Shown: piece by piece, positions 32,482 through 34,880 of the stretch | Position numbering within the stretch: position 1 is the stretch's first letter | Layout: each line of letters begins with the position of its first letter | From: Pseudomonas maioricensis | GTDB taxonomy: Bacteria; Pseudomonadota; Gammaproteobacteria; Pseudomonadales; Pseudomonadaceae | DNA: 34,880 nt | Assembly (NCBI RefSeq): GCF_022790535.1 | Contig: NZ_LOHG01000022.1 | Location: 35,140-70,019 of the forward strand | Reading direction: 5' to 3' | Position numbers and translations under genes: made by a program | Notes under the pieces: generated by a model | What the model was told of the DNA's origin: nothing | Databases searched by the model: none | Seen by the model: only the letters and a program-made list of their open reading frames with translations

Positions 32482-33377
32482 AAAAACCTCTGCTTACTTT
32501 GGGCCGCGTGGTCCTGACTCTGCTGGTCGTGACCTTCGCTGCCATCGTTGTGTGGCGCATGGTCATGTATTACATGTACGCGCCCTGGACCCGCGACGGC
32601 CACATCCGCGCCGACATCGTCCAGATCGCGCCGGACGTGTCCGGGCTGATCGAGAAAGTCGAAGTCGGGGATAACCAGTTGGTCAGCAAAGGCCAGGTGC
32701 TGTTCACCATCGACCAGGACCGCTTCCGCCTCGCCTTGCGCCAGGCCAAGGCAACGGTTGCCGAGCGTCAGGAAACCTGGGAACAGGCCCGCCGCGAGAA
32801 CAAGCGTAACCGCGGCCTCGGTAATCTGGTGGCCCGTGAGCAACTGGAAGAAAGCCAGTCCCGGGAAGCTCGCGCGCTGTCGGCGTTACAGGAATCACAA
32901 GTCGCGGTGGATGCCGCGCAACTGAACCTGGATCGCTCTGTGATTCGCAGCCCCGTGGACGGCTACCTCAACGACCGGGCACCGCGCTCCCACGAGTTCG
33001 TCACCGCTGGCCGACCTGTCCTGTCAGTGGTGGATAACGCGTCCTTCCACATTGATGGCTACTTCGAAGAAACCAAGCTCGACGGCATTCATATTGGCCA
33101 GAGCGTGGACATCCGGGTAGTCGGCGATAACGCCCGTCTGCGGGGTCACGTGGTCAGCATCGTCGCCGGTATCGAAGACCGTGACCGCACCAGCGGCTCC
33201 AACCTGCTGCCCAACGTCAACCCGGCGTTCAGTTGGGTACGCCTGGCCCAGCGCATTCCAGTGCGCATCGCCTTCGACGAAGTGCCGGACAACTTCCGCA
33301 TGATCGCCGGGCGGACGGCCACGGTGTCGATCATCGAAGACAGTCAGGCGACTCACACAGAGGAGCCTGGCAAATGA
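32478..33377 (+). CDS. HlyD/AaeA-type periplasmic adaptor (membrane fusion protein)
   Basis: A 299-residue adaptor with an N-terminal membrane anchor (about residues 8-30, VVLTLLVVTFAAIVVWRMV). The lipoyl halves are visible in IRADIVQIAPDVSGLIEKVE and in NLDRSVIRSPVDGYLNDRAP, with a short coiled coil between them (about 85-145). It links the FUSC pump to the outer-membrane channel encoded next. A longer frame opens inside the pump gene at 32202, but the ATG at 32478 overlaps the DUF1656 stop and gives the family start MKKPLLTLGR. Confidence 0.92.
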   Translation: MKKPLLTLGRVVLTLLVVTFAAIVVWRMVMYYMYAPWTRDGHIRADIVQIAPDVSGLIEKVEVGDNQLVSKGQVLFTIDQDRFRLALRQAKATVAERQETWEQARRENKRNRGLGNLVAREQLEESQSREARALSALQESQVAVDAAQLNLDRSVIRSPVDGYLNDRAPRSHEFVTAGRPVLSVVDNASFHIDGYFEETKLDGIHIGQSVDIRVVGDNARLRGHVVSIVAGIEDRDRTSGSNLLPNVNPAFSWVRLAQRIPVRIAFDEVPDNFRMIAGRTATVSIIEDSQATHTEEPGK

Positions 33378-34813
33378 CACACCTTACGCGCCTGACGGCA
33401 ACGGTCGGGCTTGGCTTGCTGCTGTCGGCGTGTCAGATGGTTGGCCCCGACTACAAACTGCCCAAAGACGCCGCGATCAATCGTCCGGACCTGCAAGGCG
33501 AACTGGCCGGGGAATCGGTCAACACGATTTCTGCGCCCGTGCCTGCTGACTGGTGGCGCCTGTACCAGGACCCGCGCCTGGATCAGTTGGTGCAGCAGGC
33601 GATGGCCTCCAATACCGACCTGCGCATCGCTGCCGCGAACCTGCAACGTGCTCGTTATCAGACCTCCGAAGCCGAGGCTGCGGGCGGTTTTACCACCAGC
33701 GCCAAAGCCGGTGCTCAGCGCCTTCAAGAGTCCGGCGAAGCGTTTTTGCTGTCCGAGAAAGTCCCGGTGGGTAACGTCGGCGATGTGGGCATCACTACGT
33801 CGTACCAGTTCGATTTGTTCGGCACGCTGCAACGAGGCATCGAAGCGGCCAGCGCCAATGTCGACGCTGCGCAGGCAGCGGCCGATACCGCGCGCATAAC
33901 ATTGGTAGCTGATGTGGTTCGCGCCTACACCCAAGTCTGCGCCGCCAACGAAGAACATGACATCGCCATGGAGTCGCTGAACCTTCAACAGCAGAGCGTC
34001 AGCCTGACCCAGCGTTTGCGCGATGCCGGTCGTGGCGATGAGACTCAAGTGACACGCTCGCAAACCCAGTTCAAATCCTTGAGCGCTGAACTGCCGCGTT
34101 ACGAGGCCTTGCGTCAGACCGGGCTGTATCGCTTGTCGATGCTGCTGGCCAAACCGCTGGATCAATTACCGGCGGGTGTCAGCACCTGTAATGAGTTGCC
34201 GCATATCGCGCAGGTCATGCCGGTGGGTGATGGCGCAGCACTGCTCAAGCGTCGTCCGGATGTGCGTCAGGCAGAACGGCGTCTGGCGGCATCGACCGCT
34301 GAAATCGGTGTGGCGACGGGTGAGTTGTACCCGGACATCAGCATTGGTGCGACGGTCGGCACCGTGGGCCTGTTGGAAAACCTGGGCAAGCCGGTCGCCA
34401 ATCGATGGGGCTTTGGTCCGTTGATTAACTGGACTGTACCGTCGAACGGCGCTCGCGCCCGTATTCATGAGGCTGAGGCGTCAAGCCAGGCGGCATTGGC
34501 GCGCTTTGATGGTGTGGTGCTGAATGCTATCCGGGAAACCCAGACGGGTCTGGCGCAATATACGGCCCTGTTACAACGCCGCGATGCGCTGACTGATGCC
34601 GCGCAATCTGCGGAGCAGGCAGCGGATCAGACGCATCGTTTCTTCAAGGCCGGGCGTGCTTCGTTTCTCGCTGATTTGCAGGCTACCCGGACTTATACCG
34701 ACGTGCGTGCGCAGTTGGCGACGGCGAATACGCAGGTGGCGATGGGGCAGATTGATCTGTTTCTGGCGTTGGGTGGGGGTTGGGAGAGTAGCGGCTCGGC
34801 GCCTAGGCCCTGA
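33374..34813 (+). CDS. NodT/OprM-type outer-membrane efflux lipoprotein
   Basis: A 479-residue RND-type outer-membrane factor. The signal peptide ends in the lipobox LSAC with Cys20 as the lipidated residue. Two repeated OEP domains follow; the first shows PADWWRLYQDPRLDQLVQQA, the second LLKRRPDVRQAERRLAASTA, both diagnostic of the family. It forms the trimeric exit channel for the pump and adaptor. The frame opens earlier (33233), but the ATG at 33374 overlaps the adaptor stop. Unlike E. coli aaeXAB, this operon carries its own channel. Confidence 0.93.
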   Translation: MTHLTRLTATVGLGLLLSACQMVGPDYKLPKDAAINRPDLQGELAGESVNTISAPVPADWWRLYQDPRLDQLVQQAMASNTDLRIAAANLQRARYQTSEAEAAGGFTTSAKAGAQRLQESGEAFLLSEKVPVGNVGDVGITTSYQFDLFGTLQRGIEAASANVDAAQAAADTARITLVADVVRAYTQVCAANEEHDIAMESLNLQQQSVSLTQRLRDAGRGDETQVTRSQTQFKSLSAELPRYEALRQTGLYRLSMLLAKPLDQLPAGVSTCNELPHIAQVMPVGDGAALLKRRPDVRQAERRLAASTAEIGVATGELYPDISIGATVGTVGLLENLGKPVANRWGFGPLINWTVPSNGARARIHEAEASSQAALARFDGVVLNAIRETQTGLAQYTALLQRRDALTDAAQSAEQAADQTHRFFKAGRASFLADLQATRTYTDVRAQLATANTQVAMGQIDLFLALGGGWESSGSAPRP

Positions 34814-34833
34814 GTCTTTCGTACACCTGTCGC

Positions 34834-34866
34834 TGTGTGTATGTATGTATGTATGTGTGTGTGTAC
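34834..34866. repeat. TG/TGTA microsatellite
   Basis: A run of TG units, then four TATG units, then TG units again, followed by TACATA. It starts 20 bases after the stop of the outer-membrane gene. The window ends 14 bases later, so its context downstream is not visible. Such runs can change length by slippage. Confidence 0.85.
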
Positions 34867-34880
34867 ATATCCGTTGGTGC

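Overview
The window looks like a stretch of chromosome from a fluorescent-group Pseudomonas. The evidence is high-GC coding sequence, closely packed genes with ATGA stop/start overlaps, Pseudomonas-type protein families (PACE pump, class C beta-lactamase, EfeUOB iron uptake with an extra M75 protein, PL7 alginate lyase), and about a dozen REP/REPIN-like inverted repeats of the kinds that pepper these genomes. I see no phage, IS element, CRISPR array, rRNA or tRNA gene. Species assignment is inference from gene content; no search was run.

Layout. (1) 131-2618: a PACE efflux gene with a divergent LysR gene on its left and a second LysR gene overlapping its 3' end on the right. (2) 2797-11033: a long operon for uptake and cleavage of peptide-like compounds, comprising a periplasmic binding protein, two permeases, two ATPases and two M20 metallopeptidases of different subtypes. 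The LysR gene at 1701-2618 is divergent from it and is the likely regulator. A REPIN lies between the two permease genes inside a small, well-initiated reading frame. (3) 11144-18108: single genes, namely an AhpD/CMD-type protein, a PhzF-family protein, an MFS carrier, a RarD-type EamA transporter, a ZapE/AFG1-type ATPase and a SulP anion transporter, mostly separated by REP repeats.

(4) 18306-22472: a catabolic-looking module on the minus strand (CitMHS carboxylate transporter, AtuA/DUF1446 protein, small AtuA-partner protein) with a divergent LysR regulator and a perfect inverted repeat between the regulator and the transporter. Its substrate is not known; this is the best candidate for an undescribed pathway. 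(5) 22532-23695: an ampC-type class C beta-lactamase. (6) 23854-28359: a Fur-box-preceded efeUOB operon followed by a second, cupredoxin-less M75 protein (EfeM-like). (7) 28538-29206: a cytoplasmic-looking PL7 alginate lyase. (8) 29645-34813: a MarR-controlled efflux operon (MarR, FUSC/AaeB, DUF1656/AaeX, HlyD/AaeA, outer-membrane lipoprotein), every junction a four-base overlap, with a promoter and palindrome upstream of marR. The window ends in a TGTA/TG microsatellite.

The main themes are small-molecule transport (at least nine systems), local regulators next to their targets, and REPINs that have landed inside operons as well as between them.
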